The notes under the pieces: model-generated
Told to the model about the DNA's origin: nothing
The model's database searches: none
The model's input: the letters and a program-made list of their open reading frames with translations, nothing else
Program-made: the position numbers and the translations under genes
Source of the DNA: CALMEC01 sp964628685
Lineage (GTDB): Bacteria; Actinomycetota; Thermoleophilia; Miltoncostaeales; Miltoncostaeaceae
Direction of reading: 5' to 3'
DNA length: 64,000 bases
NCBI GenBank assembly: GCA_964628685.1
Contig: CAZVNM010000001.1
Coordinates: 558,001-622,000 of the forward strand
Shown: piece after piece, positions 18,605 through 26,660 of the stretch
Layout of the letters: each line of letters starts with the position of its first letter
How positions within the stretch are numbered: position 1 is the stretch's first letter

Positions 18605-20293
18605 CTACGTGAGCGAGTACTCCGGTCCCGAGCCGCCCTCCGGCGGGGTCAGCTGACCGCCCTTGGCGGTGATGGCGCCGCACTGCACACAGTTGGAAGG
18701 GTTGACCTTGACCTCGACCATGTCGCCCTCCTGCCCCTCCTCGACCTCGTACACCTTGGCCGGGCAGAGCCACTCCCACATGACCCCCAGCTCGCGTGGC
18801 ACGTGCGTCTGGATGCGGATGTGGTTGGGCTGGTCGTCGCGCGTCTTGTTGCCGGAGAGGAAGACGCTGGAGAGCTTGTCGAACGTGGCGGTGCCGTCCG
18901 GCTTGGGGTAGCTCTTGTTGCGGTCACCGATGAAGATGGACGCCTGGGCGTCGGCCTTGTGGTCGATGTGCTTGGGGAAGTGACCCATGGTCGCGGTGTT
19001 GATGCCGCCCACGACCGCGCCGTAGAGGAAGCCCTGCTGGAAGGCGGGGCGCACGTTGCGCTCCTTCCAGAGGTCCTTCCAGATGAAGCTCTTCTGGATC
19101 CGCTTGTCGTACCCCCAGAGGCCGGTCGTGGTCTGGTCGTTGCCGGCCTTGAGCGACTCGTAGATGGCCTCGGCGGCGAGCATCCCGGACTTGATGGCGT
19201 AGTGCACGCCCTTGAGGGCGCTCATGTTGACCAGGCCGGCCGCGTCACCGCACAGAAGCGCGCCGGGCACGTGGAAGCGGCTGGGGAAGGCGTGGAACCC
19301 GCCTCCCGGGATGGTCTTGGCACCCCACGCGATACGGCGGCCGCCCTCCAGGATGCCCTTGACCAGCTTGTGGCCCTTGAACTCCTGCAGCAGGTCGTGC
19401 ACCGAGAGGGTGGCGTCGGCGTAGTCGAGTCCGACGACGTAGCCGATGGAGACCTTGTCCTCGCCCATCGGGTAGATCCACGAACCGCCGTACTCCCGGT
19501 AGCGACCGGCCATGCGAAGCGGCCAGCCGGCCGTGTGGATGAGGCGGTCGAGGGGCTTCTTGACCTCCCAGACCTCCTTGACGCCCAGCTCATAGGTCTG
19601 CGCCGCCTGGTTGAGCTCGAACTGGTTGCGCAGGATCCCGGCCAGGTGGCCCTGGGTGCCCTCGCAGATGGCCGTCACGCGGGCGTGAACCTCCATGCCC
19701 GGCTCGAACGTGCCGAGCTCCTCGCCCTCCTTGCCGCGACCCTTGTCACCGGTCACGACGCCCAGCACCCGCTGCTGGTCGACGATCAGCTTCTGCGCGT
19801 CGGTCTCGGGGAGCATGTACGCGCCGAGCTCCTCGGCCTGCTCCGCCATCCAGCGCCCCAGCTGGCTGATGGAGATCACCCAGTTGCCGTGGTTTCGCAT
19901 CGGCGGGGGCGGGATGGGCAGGCGGAACGCCGAGCTCTTGGTGAGGAAGTAGACGCCCTCCTTCTTCACGACGGTGGCGTTGACGTCCTCGGGCTTGGTG
20001 TCGGGGAAGAGCTCCTTGAACGGTCCGGGCCGCATGACCGCACCGGACATGAGGTGGGAGCCCGCCGTCTTGCCCTTGTCGACGACCGCGATCGGGACCT
20101 CGCCGAGCTTCTCGGCGGTCTCCGGGTCGTCGGCCAGGAGCTGCCCCAGCCGAACGGCGCCCGCCAGGCCGGCGGGTCCGGCGCCGACGAACAGCACTCC
20201 GACGTCGATGCGCTCATCCTCGGCCGCGGCGGGGTGCACCACATAGTCGGACGGGCGGAAACGGGGTGGATAGTCGGCCGGAACGATGCTCAT
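18605..20293 (-). CDS. Electron-transfer flavoprotein:ubiquinone oxidoreductase-like protein with an altered Fe-S site
   Basis: 562 residues of the ETF-QO/FixC family, which passes electrons from reduced ETF (fatty-acid and amino-acid oxidation) to the quinone pool at the membrane. The FAD dinucleotide fold is at about 33-55 (FVGAGPAGLAGA) and a second FAD motif GALLCGDAAGLVN is present. The C-terminal ferredoxin-like domain has C510 (WLCPAKVYE), C535 and C538 (NCVQC). The position of the fourth 4Fe-4S ligand is I541 instead of Cys. The 25-residue spacing C510-C535 equals that in the human enzyme (561-586). ATG 20293 has an AGAGGCGAG site; the frame upstream is non-homologous. No etfAB genes are nearby. 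It is divergent from the TlpA gene. Confidence 0.9.
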   Translation of the reverse strand: MSIVPADYPPRFRPSDYVVHPAAAEDERIDVGVLFVGAGPAGLAGAVRLGQLLADDPETAEKLGEVPIAVVDKGKTAGSHLMSGAVMRPGPFKELFPDTKPEDVNATVVKKEGVYFLTKSSAFRLPIPPPPMRNHGNWVISISQLGRWMAEQAEELGAYMLPETDAQKLIVDQQRVLGVVTGDKGRGKEGEELGTFEPGMEVHARVTAICEGTQGHLAGILRNQFELNQAAQTYELGVKEVWEVKKPLDRLIHTAGWPLRMAGRYREYGGSWIYPMGEDKVSIGYVVGLDYADATLSVHDLLQEFKGHKLVKGILEGGRRIAWGAKTIPGGGFHAFPSRFHVPGALLCGDAAGLVNMSALKGVHYAIKSGMLAAEAIYESLKAGNDQTTTGLWGYDKRIQKSFIWKDLWKERNVRPAFQQGFLYGAVVGGINTATMGHFPKHIDHKADAQASIFIGDRNKSYPKPDGTATFDKLSSVFLSGNKTRDDQPNHIRIQTHVPRELGVMWEWLCPAKVYEVEEGQEGDMVEVKVNPSNCVQCGAITAKGGQLTPPEGGSGPEYSLT

Positions 20294-20450
20294 CTCGCCT
20301 CTCGCTGGTTCGGTGTGGGGGTATCGAGCCCGAACACTACGTGACGATCTGGTCGACCACCGCCCGGATGACGGACCGCACCGCCGCGGATCGCGCGGTC
20401 GACCCGGGAACCTCCGCCCGAACCGCCGTTCCGCTCTAGGATCCGGGCCG

Positions 20451-21083
20451 ATGACCGACACCACGCCGCCGGCGACACCCGAACCGAACCGACCCCCCGA
20501 CCGGGACCGCCCTCCGGGCGTGTCACGTCGCACGGCGGTCATCGGCATGGTGGTCGCGGTGGCGATCGGCGCGTTCCTCGTGATCGGGCTGCGCAACGAG
20601 TCCGGGCCGATCCGCGAGATCCGACTGGATGGGACCGAACCCGCCCCCGACATCGTCGGCAAGGACCTCAAGACGGGTCGCAGCGTCTCGCTGGCGGAGT
20701 TCCGCGGCAAGCCGGTGTTCATCAACGCGTGGGCCTCCTGGTGCATGCCCTGCCGCAACGAGGCACCGCACTTCGTCGAGCTCACCCAGAAGCACCCCGA
20801 GATCCAGATGCTGGGTCTCAACATGAACAGCCGGCGCGTGGACGCCCTGCATTTCCTGGGAGAGTCCGGCTGGACCTACCCCTCCATCGTGGACGAGGAC
20901 GGGAAGATCGGGATGGACAAGCTGGCCATCAACAACCTCCCCACCACCATCTACGTGGACGCGAAGGGGATCATCCGGGGACGGAGCCCCGGGGAGATCA
21001 CCATGCAGGAGATCGAGAGCGTGGCGGAGCGGATCACGCAGCCGGCGCCCGCCCCCACCGCCACCACCGCGGCATCCCGCTGA
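20451..21083 (+). CDS. TlpA/ResA-family membrane-anchored thioredoxin
   Basis: 210 residues. A Pro-rich cytoplasmic N-terminus is followed by one transmembrane anchor (about 27-47). An extracytoplasmic thioredoxin-fold domain has the redox pair C98-C101 in WASWCMPCRNEAPH and the cis-proline segment NNLPTTIYVD. This layout is typical of TlpA/ResA/CcmG proteins, which reduce apocytochrome c or other exported disulfides. The two c-type cytochromes in this window are possible clients (inference). ATG 20451 follows a weak site. A short hairpin lies 7 bases after the stop. Confidence 0.9.
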   Translation: MTDTTPPATPEPNRPPDRDRPPGVSRRTAVIGMVVAVAIGAFLVIGLRNESGPIREIRLDGTEPAPDIVGKDLKTGRSVSLAEFRGKPVFINAWASWCMPCRNEAPHFVELTQKHPEIQMLGLNMNSRRVDALHFLGESGWTYPSIVDEDGKIGMDKLAINNLPTTIYVDAKGIIRGRSPGEITMQEIESVAERITQPAPAPTATTAASR

Positions 21084-21089
21084 CGCCGG

Positions 21090-21108
21090 GCCGCGTGCGC
21101 CACGCGGC
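21090..21108. terminator. Hairpin after the TlpA gene
   Basis: An 8-bp perfect stem (GCCGCGTG at 21090-21097 with 21101-21108) and a 3-nt loop lie 7 bases after the stop, in the gap to the convergent FKBP gene. Confidence 0.5.
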
Positions 21109-21164
21109 ACCTCGTCCCCGAACGCCACGGGCTCCTTCGCCCGCGGCGTCCACGGCCGCTCCCG

Positions 21165-21542
21165 CTACCGGACCGCCAGCAGGTCCACCACGAAGATGAG
21201 GGTCTCGTTCGGCTTGATCACGCCGCCCGCACCCTGGGCGCCGTAGCCCTTGTCCGGCGGGATGACGAGACGACGCCTGCCCCCCACCCTCATACCGGCC
21301 ACGCCCTCGTCCCAGCCGCGGATCACCTGCCCCTTGCCGAGGGCGAAGGTGAACGGCTTGCCGCGGTCCCAGCTTGCGTCGAACTCCTTGCCGGTCGACC
21401 AGGACACGCCCACGTAGTGCATGAGCGGCGCACGACCCGCCGTCGCCTCGTCGCCGTCGCCCACCTCGATGTCCTCCACCACCAGCTCCGACGGGGGTGC
21501 GCCCTCGGGCACGGTCACGATCGGCTTGGTCTTCTCGGCCAT
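21165..21542 (-). CDS. FKBP-type peptidyl-prolyl cis-trans isomerase
   Basis: 125-residue single FKBP domain without signal peptide, so a cytosolic folding catalyst. Family features are present: MHYVGVSWSTGKEFDASWDR, FALGKGQVIRGWDEGVAGM, RRLVIPPDKGYG and the closing ETLIFVVDLLAV. Aromatic active-site positions (Y43, F54, W80) are mostly kept. Length matches the small actinobacterial FKBPs. The ATG is preceded by an AGGAGAG-like site. It ends 57 bases from the TlpA terminator. Confidence 0.93.
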   Translation of the reverse strand: MAEKTKPIVTVPEGAPPSELVVEDIEVGDGDEATAGRAPLMHYVGVSWSTGKEFDASWDRGKPFTFALGKGQVIRGWDEGVAGMRVGGRRRLVIPPDKGYGAQGAGGVIKPNETLIFVVDLLAVR

Positions 21543-21582
21543 GGTCTCTCCTGGGTCGGGGATGGTCCGGGGCGACGCTATC

Positions 21583-22041
21583 TCAGGCGAGCCAGCGTCC
21601 GTCGCGCATGATGGTGCGCTCGGCCAGCTCGGCCGAGTCGCGCCAGGCCTGGATGCGCGTGGGCGTGAGCACGAGGAACGCGTACCCGTCCGGGTCGGCG
21701 CGCGGATCCCAGTCGTGGACCGCGACGAAGCGTTCGAGCATGACCGGGTCGATCGCGTCGGCGTCCACCCGCGCCACGGTGGCGTCGACCATCACGACGT
21801 CACGGGTCGCGCCCACACCGACGCGGGTGACACCGGCGCGCGTGAGGTCCCGCATCGTGCGGCTCTCCACGAGGGTCGCGATGACGATGTGCTCGCCGTC
21901 CCACATGTGCGACAGCGGCACCAGATGGGCGCGCCCCCGCGTGTCGGCCGACACCACCCAGCAGTCGATCTCGGTCGCCAGCACCCGGCGGGCGTCGGCG
22001 ATCCGCTCCCGTCGTGAGCGGGGCCCCGGCCTCCCGGTCAC
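21583..22041 (-). CDS. Pyridoxamine 5'-phosphate oxidase-like (PPOX-class) protein
   Basis: 152 residues of the split-barrel flavin/F420-binding superfamily. The core is CWVVSADTRGRAHLVPLSHMWDGEHIVIATLVESRTMRDL, as in PPOX-class proteins. The C-terminal strands FLVLTPTRIQAW are also typical. The cofactor (FMN, F420 or heme) and substrate cannot be told from sequence. A longer open frame exists, but GTG 22041 overlaps the stop of the upstream DUF2237 gene (GTGA) and gives the standard length, so the two genes are translationally coupled. Confidence 0.85.
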   Translation of the reverse strand: MTGRPGPRSRRERIADARRVLATEIDCWVVSADTRGRAHLVPLSHMWDGEHIVIATLVESRTMRDLTRAGVTRVGVGATRDVVMVDATVARVDADAIDPVMLERFVAVHDWDPRADPDGYAFLVLTPTRIQAWRDSAELAERTIMRDGRWLA

Positions 22042-22412
22042 GCGTCTCCGGCGGCAGGCGCGTCGACCGCATGCTGCACGAGGGCACCGCGGTCGCACCA
22101 TTCGAGGGTCATCTCGTGCGTGGCCGCCAGCACGACGGCCGGCGCCCTGCCGGACTCGTACGCCTGCTGCCAGCGGGACGCGCACAGGCACCAGCGGTCC
22201 CCGGGACGCAGACCGGCGAAACCCGGCTGCGGGGTGCTCAGGTCGTTGCCGACGGCCCGGGAGAACTCCAGGAACTCCTCGTCCATGACCGCGCAGACCG
22301 TGTGCACCCCCAGGTCACCGCCGCCCGTGTTGCAGTGGCCGTCGCGGAAGAAGCCGGTGAGGGGATCGACGGAGCACGGCTCGAGCTCCCCGCCCAGGAC
22401 GTTGCGCGTCAT
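22038..22412 (-). CDS. DUF2237 family protein
   Basis: 124 residues matching the small conserved DUF2237 family: NVLGGELEPCS near the start, TGFFRDGHCNTGGGDLGVHTVCAVMDEEFLEFS, and the closing DRWCLCASRWQQAYESGRAPAVVLAATHEMTLEW. Function is unknown. The invariant Cys and His residues suggest a metal or redox role. ATG 22412 is preferred over TTG 22418 two codons upstream. It is the first gene of a two-gene unit with the PPOX-class protein. Confidence 0.88.
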   Translation of the reverse strand: MTRNVLGGELEPCSVDPLTGFFRDGHCNTGGGDLGVHTVCAVMDEEFLEFSRAVGNDLSTPQPGFAGLRPGDRWCLCASRWQQAYESGRAPAVVLAATHEMTLEWCDRGALVQHAVDAPAAGDA

Positions 22413-22550
22413 GTGCAAGAGCCTAGAGCCGCACCCGCGTCACGTCCATCGCACCGGTGCCGGATCGCGCATTGCCGGCACCGCTCCCCGGATCCGGTCG
22501 TGCGCCCCGGCCCGCCCCGCACGCGGCGGGCCGACCGGGCGCGGCGAACC

Positions 22551-22949
22551 TCAGTAGTAGCGCGTGGTGCAGGCCGAGATGCGCACCCTGCAGCCGGCGC
22601 CCCGGCGGGTGCACTCCTGCATCGCCCGCTGCCGGGCGGCCTTCATGGTGCGGGTGCCGCCGAACGCGCCCCAGTGGCCGTCGTGCGTCGACCAGGCGAC
22701 CGCGCCGCAGCCGTTTCGGTACCAGGTGACCGGACGACAGCGGGTGCCGCCCTTCGCCTTGCAGACGCGCAGTGCGCGGGCCTTCGCCCCGTGGAGCGTC
22801 GGGTAGTTCCACGATGCGCCGGCGGCCCCGTTGTACGGGTCCAGGTAGATGGAGCCGTAGTTGGCGGCGCTGGCGCTGCCGGCTCCCGCTCCGGCCGCCG
22901 CGGCGACCGCGGCGATGACGAGGGCGGTGCGGATCCTTCGTGCGGACAT
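22551..22949 (-). CDS. Secreted DUF4189-type small protein
   Basis: 132 residues. A clear signal peptide (basic MSARRIRT, hydrophobic Ala/Val core, cleavage near GSASA-AN at about residue 29) directs export. The mature part has the DUF4189 pattern: two Ala-rich helices beginning GAKARALRVCKAKGG and MKAARQRAMQECTRRG, with paired cysteines (RVCKAKGGTRCRP, NGCGAVAW, QECTRRGAGCRV, SACT) likely forming disulfides, and aromatic VAWSTHDGHWGAFGG between. Function of the family is unknown. It appears monocistronic. Confidence 0.85.
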   Translation of the reverse strand: MSARRIRTALVIAAVAAAAGAGAGSASAANYGSIYLDPYNGAAGASWNYPTLHGAKARALRVCKAKGGTRCRPVTWYRNGCGAVAWSTHDGHWGAFGGTRTMKAARQRAMQECTRRGAGCRVRISACTTRYY

Positions 22950-23154
22950 CTGTGGTGCTCCGATCGTGGTCGGCGTCCCGCCGGAGAGGCCCTGTGTCGG
23001 GCGGCGGCACGTGATTCGTCGAGATTCCTACATCACCCGTACGCCGCGTCCGGGGAGCCGATCACGAGCCTGGCCGGATCTTTACGCGCACGCCCCACCC
23101 GACGGTTGGACCATCACAATCCTCGAACAGGCGGCCGCGTTCGAGCCCACGGTT

Positions 23155-23493
23155 TCAGCGACCTGCCGGCGCATGATCGGCGCTCCGACGGTCCGCGCGC
23201 ACCGGCGCCACGACCACCATCGCTCCGCAGACGGCCGCGAGCGCGCCCCACAGCGGGGCGAGCCCGTATCGGAGGAGGGCCGGCCAGGCGAGCGCCGCCG
23301 CACCCAGCGCCCCAGCCACGGCGAGGGGACGGAGCGGGGCCAGGCACCCGACCGCCGCGCCCACGCCCACGAACCACAGCACGAGCGCCACCGGCAGCAG
23401 GACCCCGAACGCGTCGGGCACGCCCATCGCCGGCACCGCGACCGCACCGGTCAGCCCGGCCGCGGCCAGGGCGGATCCCGCCGCGCGCCTCAT
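23155..23493 (-). CDS. Small multi-helix membrane protein
   Basis: 112 residues, not assigned to a family. Four hydrophobic segments are visible (about 5-25, 28-50, 52-75 and 78-98) and the C-terminus is short and basic. The start ATG overlaps the stop of the metallophosphatase gene (ATGA at 23490-23493), which argues that it is real and coupled to it. Overlapping frames in the same region are Arg/Ser-rich and implausible. Confidence 0.7.
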   Translation of the reverse strand: MRRAAGSALAAAGLTGAVAVPAMGVPDAFGVLLPVALVLWFVGVGAAVGCLAPLRPLAVAGALGAAALAWPALLRYGLAPLWGALAAVCGAMVVVAPVRADRRSADHAPAGR

Positions 23494-24596
23494 GGCAGCC
23501 GCCACCGGTCGCGCACCGCACCCGCCGCGTCGATGAACGCCAGGGATGCGCCGTCGGACGTGTCGTCCACCCGCAGGAGACCGAACTCGGCCAGCGACAC
23601 GATGGCGTCGGCCGACCTGGGCGTCAGACGCTCGTCGGGGTTGCGCGGCGCGCCGCCGGTGCCCACCGTGAACACCGGCACCCCCTCCACCACCCGGCGC
23701 TCGTAGCGGTGGTTGTGACCGGCCAACACCGCGTCCACCCTGCCGCGGATGGCCGGCAGCACGGGGTTGCCGGTGAAGAGGGGTCGGTGGACCATCAGGT
23801 AGGTGCGCCGGGGCGTGCCGCGCGCGAGCTCGCGGCGCAGGAAGGGGAGGTCGTGCTCGTCGGCCTGCAGCCCCACCGAGATGACGCGCACCGGGCCGTG
23901 GTCGAACACGTAGCGATCGCCGCCGCCCGGCAGGTCGAGGGCGCGCACCACCTCCGAGCCCGCGGCCCACGCCAGATCGTGCTCACCCAGCGTCCCCACG
24001 AACGGCCCCTGTGCCAGAAGCGCCCGCATCGGGGCGAAGATGTTGCGGTCGAGGAGCCAGGGGGCGGCCCAGATGTAGCTGTGGTCGCCGGGGACGACGG
24101 TGAACGCCGGGGCCTGTGCCGCACCAACCCGTCCGACCGCGCGTTCGTCCTCGCCGCCCGCGCCGTAGTCGCCGAAGGCGACGAACCGCACCGCGGCGTC
24201 GGGGTCGGTGGGTGCGGTCGTGACCGTCCCCCAGGCGCGCGCCACGCCGTCCACCACGGCCACCCACCCGCTGCGGGTGCCCGGCGGAAGGCCCTCCAGG
24301 CGTCCGTCGGTGCTGCGCACCGTGCGTCCGTCGGGTGTGGTCGCCACGATCTCGACCGTCCGGTCGCCCTGCACCTGCCAGCGCAGCCGCGCGCCGGTGG
24401 TGTCGACGGCCACGACGTAGGGACCGCGGGTGAACGGGTCGGGCTTCGTGGGCAGCAGGTACCGGGACCAGTAGACGAGGATCGCGCCCACCAGCACCGC
24501 GAGGAGCGCGGCGACCACCGCCGACGCGACGAGCGCGCGCCGGAGCCTGCGCTCGTTCGGTGTCAGTCCGGTGCCGCCGGTCTCGTCGTCACCCAC
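23490..24596 (-). CDS. Membrane-anchored metallophosphoesterase (purple acid phosphatase-like)
   Basis: 368 residues. One N-terminal transmembrane helix (about 21-45) is followed by a fibronectin-like Ig domain of about 90 residues, typical of purple acid phosphatases. A calcineurin-type metallophosphoesterase domain comes next, so the protein acts outside the cell. Metal-site motifs are FGDYG, GDHSY (family GDxxY), GEHD (family GNHD/E), VHRP (family VxxH) and GHNHRYER. The change of the bridging Asn of GNH to Glu is unusual and may alter metal use or activity. ATG at 24596. It is coupled to a small membrane protein gene downstream. Confidence 0.88.
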   Translation of the reverse strand: MGDDETGGTGLTPNERRLRRALVASAVVAALLAVLVGAILVYWSRYLLPTKPDPFTRGPYVVAVDTTGARLRWQVQGDRTVEIVATTPDGRTVRSTDGRLEGLPPGTRSGWVAVVDGVARAWGTVTTAPTDPDAAVRFVAFGDYGAGGEDERAVGRVGAAQAPAFTVVPGDHSYIWAAPWLLDRNIFAPMRALLAQGPFVGTLGEHDLAWAAGSEVVRALDLPGGGDRYVFDHGPVRVISVGLQADEHDLPFLRRELARGTPRRTYLMVHRPLFTGNPVLPAIRGRVDAVLAGHNHRYERRVVEGVPVFTVGTGGAPRNPDERLTPRSADAIVSLAEFGLLRVDDTSDGASLAFIDAAGAVRDRWRLP

Positions 24597-24636
24597 GCGT
24601 CGATTGTGACGGATCGGTGATGCCTCGGGAGGAAAG

Positions 24637-24709
24637 TGGAGCTAAGCGGATTCGAACCGCTGACCTCCTGGGTGCGATCCAGGCGCTCTCCCAGCTGAGC
24701 TATAGCCCC
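24637..24709 (-). tRNA. tRNA-Ala (anticodon CGC)
   Basis: 73 nt read on the minus strand, starting GGGGCTATAGCTCAGC. The 7-bp acceptor stem contains the G3-U70 identity pair of tRNA-Ala. The anticodon stem CCTGG/CCAGG encloses loop ATCGCAC, giving CGC (codon GCG). The T-arm GGTTCGAATCC is intact, the discriminator is A, and CCA is not encoded. Confidence 0.97.
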
Positions 24710-24785
24710 GAGTGGTCCGGAGAGGATACCGCCTCGCACGCCGGCGCGCCACACGCCGAGGGGTGCGGGCCGCGCACCCGGCGGC

Positions 24786-25535
24786 ATGGCACGCTTGGCC
24801 ATCGTGATCGACCTCCACTCCCACATTCTCCCGGGCATCGACGACGGGCCCCATCAGGAGCGCGTCTCGATCGAGATGGCCCGCATGGCCGCCGCCGACG
24901 GCGCGACCGTGATGGCCTGCACCCCGCACCGCCGCGACATCTACCCGACGCCGGCCGCGCGCATGCGGGAGGGCATCGCCGCACTGCAGCCGCTGCTCGA
25001 CGGGGCGGGCATCGACCTGCGCCTCGTCACCGGCCTCGAGATCGCGATCGAGGCGGTCGCCGGGATGGACGACGACGAACTGCGGGCGGCGACGCTCGGC
25101 GACGGCCCGTGGCTTCTCATCGAGATGCCCTTCCAGGGGTGGCCGATCGACCTGCCACGCGTCATGACCGACCTCGAGATCCGCGGGTTCCGCGTGCTCC
25201 TGGCCCACCCGGAGCGCTGCTCGTCGGTGCAGGCCAACCCCGACCGCATGCGCGACCTTCTGGGCCGCGGTGCCCTGGCCCAGGTGACCGCCGGCAGCAT
25301 CACCGGCGAGATGGGGGTGGCCCCCATGCGCGCCGCGCACGCGCTCCTTCGCGCCGGGATGGTCCATGTGATCGCGTCCGACGCCCACTCCGCCGACCGT
25401 CGCGCGCCGGGGCTCACCGAGGCGCTGCGCGAGGCGGCCGCGATCGTCGGGCGCGATCCCGCCGAGATCGCCTGGATGGTGACGGACGTCCCGCAGGCCA
25501 TCATCACGGGTGCCGAGGTCCGCCCGCCGCGATGA
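24786..25535 (+). CDS. CpsB/YwqE-type PHP-domain tyrosine phosphatase
   Basis: 249 residues, PHP fold. The metal-binding motifs of the CpsB/CapC/YwqE manganese-dependent tyrosine phosphatases are present in order: DLHSHILPGIDDGP (about 9-22), ACTPHRRDIYPT, GLEIAIE, LLAHPERCS and IASDAHS. In other bacteria these enzymes dephosphorylate BY-kinases that control capsule or exopolysaccharide synthesis. No BY-kinase gene is adjacent. galE, 25 bases downstream, makes UDP-galactose and fits a polysaccharide theme. ATG 24786 is used; a GTG six codons on is an alternative. Confidence 0.88.
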   Translation: MARLAIVIDLHSHILPGIDDGPHQERVSIEMARMAAADGATVMACTPHRRDIYPTPAARMREGIAALQPLLDGAGIDLRLVTGLEIAIEAVAGMDDDELRAATLGDGPWLLIEMPFQGWPIDLPRVMTDLEIRGFRVLLAHPERCSSVQANPDRMRDLLGRGALAQVTAGSITGEMGVAPMRAAHALLRAGMVHVIASDAHSADRRAPGLTEALREAAAIVGRDPAEIAWMVTDVPQAIITGAEVRPPR

Positions 25536-25560
25536 GGCGGATACCCGAGAGGAGCACGAC

Positions 25561-26580
25561 ATGCGCGTCCTTGTGACCGGCGGCGCCGGATACATCGGCA
25601 GCCACACCGTCCTGCGGTTGCTGGAGAGCGGCCACGACGTCACGGTGGTCGACAACCTGACCAACTCCGTCGAGGAGTCGCTTCGCCGGGTGGCGGCCAT
25701 CGCTGGGCGCGCGCCCGGATTCGACCGGGTCGACATCCGCGACGGCGCCGGGCTGACGGCGGTCGTCGCCCGGTTTCGCCCCGACGCCGTGATGCACTTC
25801 GCCGGGCTGAAGGCCGTCGGCGAGTCGGTGGCCGAACCCCACCGGTACTACGACAACAACATCACCGGCACGCTGGAGCTCCTGCGGGTCATGGACGCCC
25901 ACGACTGCCGGACCATGGTCTTCAGCTCGAGCGCCACCGTGTACGACCCGGACGGGCCGATGCCGCTGCGCGAGGACGCGCCGCTGTGGGCGGGCAACCC
26001 CTACGGGTGGACCAAGCTCATGATCGAGCAGATCCTGCGCGACGTGGCGGTCGCCGACGACCGCTGGCACACGGCGCTCCTTCGCTACTTCAACCCGGTC
26101 GGGGCCCACGAGTCCGGGACCATCGGCGAGGATCCGGCGGGCATCCCCAACAACCTGATGCCGTTCATCGCGCAGGTGGCGGTGGGCCGGCGCGAGGAGC
26201 TCTCGGTGTGGGGCGACGACTACGACACGCCCGACGGCACGGGGGTGCGCGATTACATCCACGTGGTCGATCTGGCCGAGGGCCATCTGGCGGCCCTGGA
26301 CGCCCTGGCCGAACGGCCCGGGTGTCACGCGTGGAACCTCGGGACGGGGCGCGGCACCAGCGTGCTCGAGATGGTGGCCGCCTTCGAGCGTGCCAGCGGC
26401 AGGACGGTGCCGTATCGCATCGCCCCACGGCGGCCGGGCGATGCGGCCACGAGCTACGCCGATCCGGCGCTCGCGGCCCGGGAGCTCGACTGGCGCGCCG
26501 AACGCGACATCGACGCCATGTGCGCCGACGCGTGGCGCTGGCAGTCGGCCAACCCCGAGGGCTACCCGCCGGCGAACTGA
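25561..26580 (+). CDS. galE: UDP-glucose 4-epimerase
   Basis: 339 residues, extended short-chain dehydrogenase fold. The NAD-binding motif VTGGAGYIGSHT is at residues 5-16. Catalytic residues are in SSSATVY and the YGWTK (YxxxK) segment. Substrate-binding parts include NPVGAHESGTIGEDP, PNNLMPFIAQVAVG, DYDTPDGTGVRDYIHVVDLA and LGTGRGTSVLEMV. It interconverts UDP-glucose and UDP-galactose in the cytosol for galactose metabolism and cell-wall glycans. ATG 25561 has an AGAGGAG site; longer starts would overlap the PHP gene. It is probably cotranscribed with the PHP phosphatase gene. Confidence 0.96.
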   Translation: MRVLVTGGAGYIGSHTVLRLLESGHDVTVVDNLTNSVEESLRRVAAIAGRAPGFDRVDIRDGAGLTAVVARFRPDAVMHFAGLKAVGESVAEPHRYYDNNITGTLELLRVMDAHDCRTMVFSSSATVYDPDGPMPLREDAPLWAGNPYGWTKLMIEQILRDVAVADDRWHTALLRYFNPVGAHESGTIGEDPAGIPNNLMPFIAQVAVGRREELSVWGDDYDTPDGTGVRDYIHVVDLAEGHLAALDALAERPGCHAWNLGTGRGTSVLEMVAAFERASGRTVPYRIAPRRPGDAATSYADPALAARELDWRAERDIDAMCADAWRWQSANPEGYPPAN

Positions 26581-26604
26581 CGAAAAATCGTTGTGAACGC
26601 GGCT

Positions 26605-26632
26605 TTGCCGAAACCCGGCGCGGGGCTACAAT
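26605..26632 (+). promoter_or_regulatory. Sigma-70-type promoter of the topoisomerase-like/tmk/holB operon
   Basis: TTGCCG (26605-26610), a 16-base spacer and TACAAT (26627-26632) lie 29 bases before the ATG at 26661, between the galE stop and the next operon. Confidence 0.6.
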
Positions 26633-26660
26633 CCCGAACACGCCAGGGAGGAGGCGTGCC

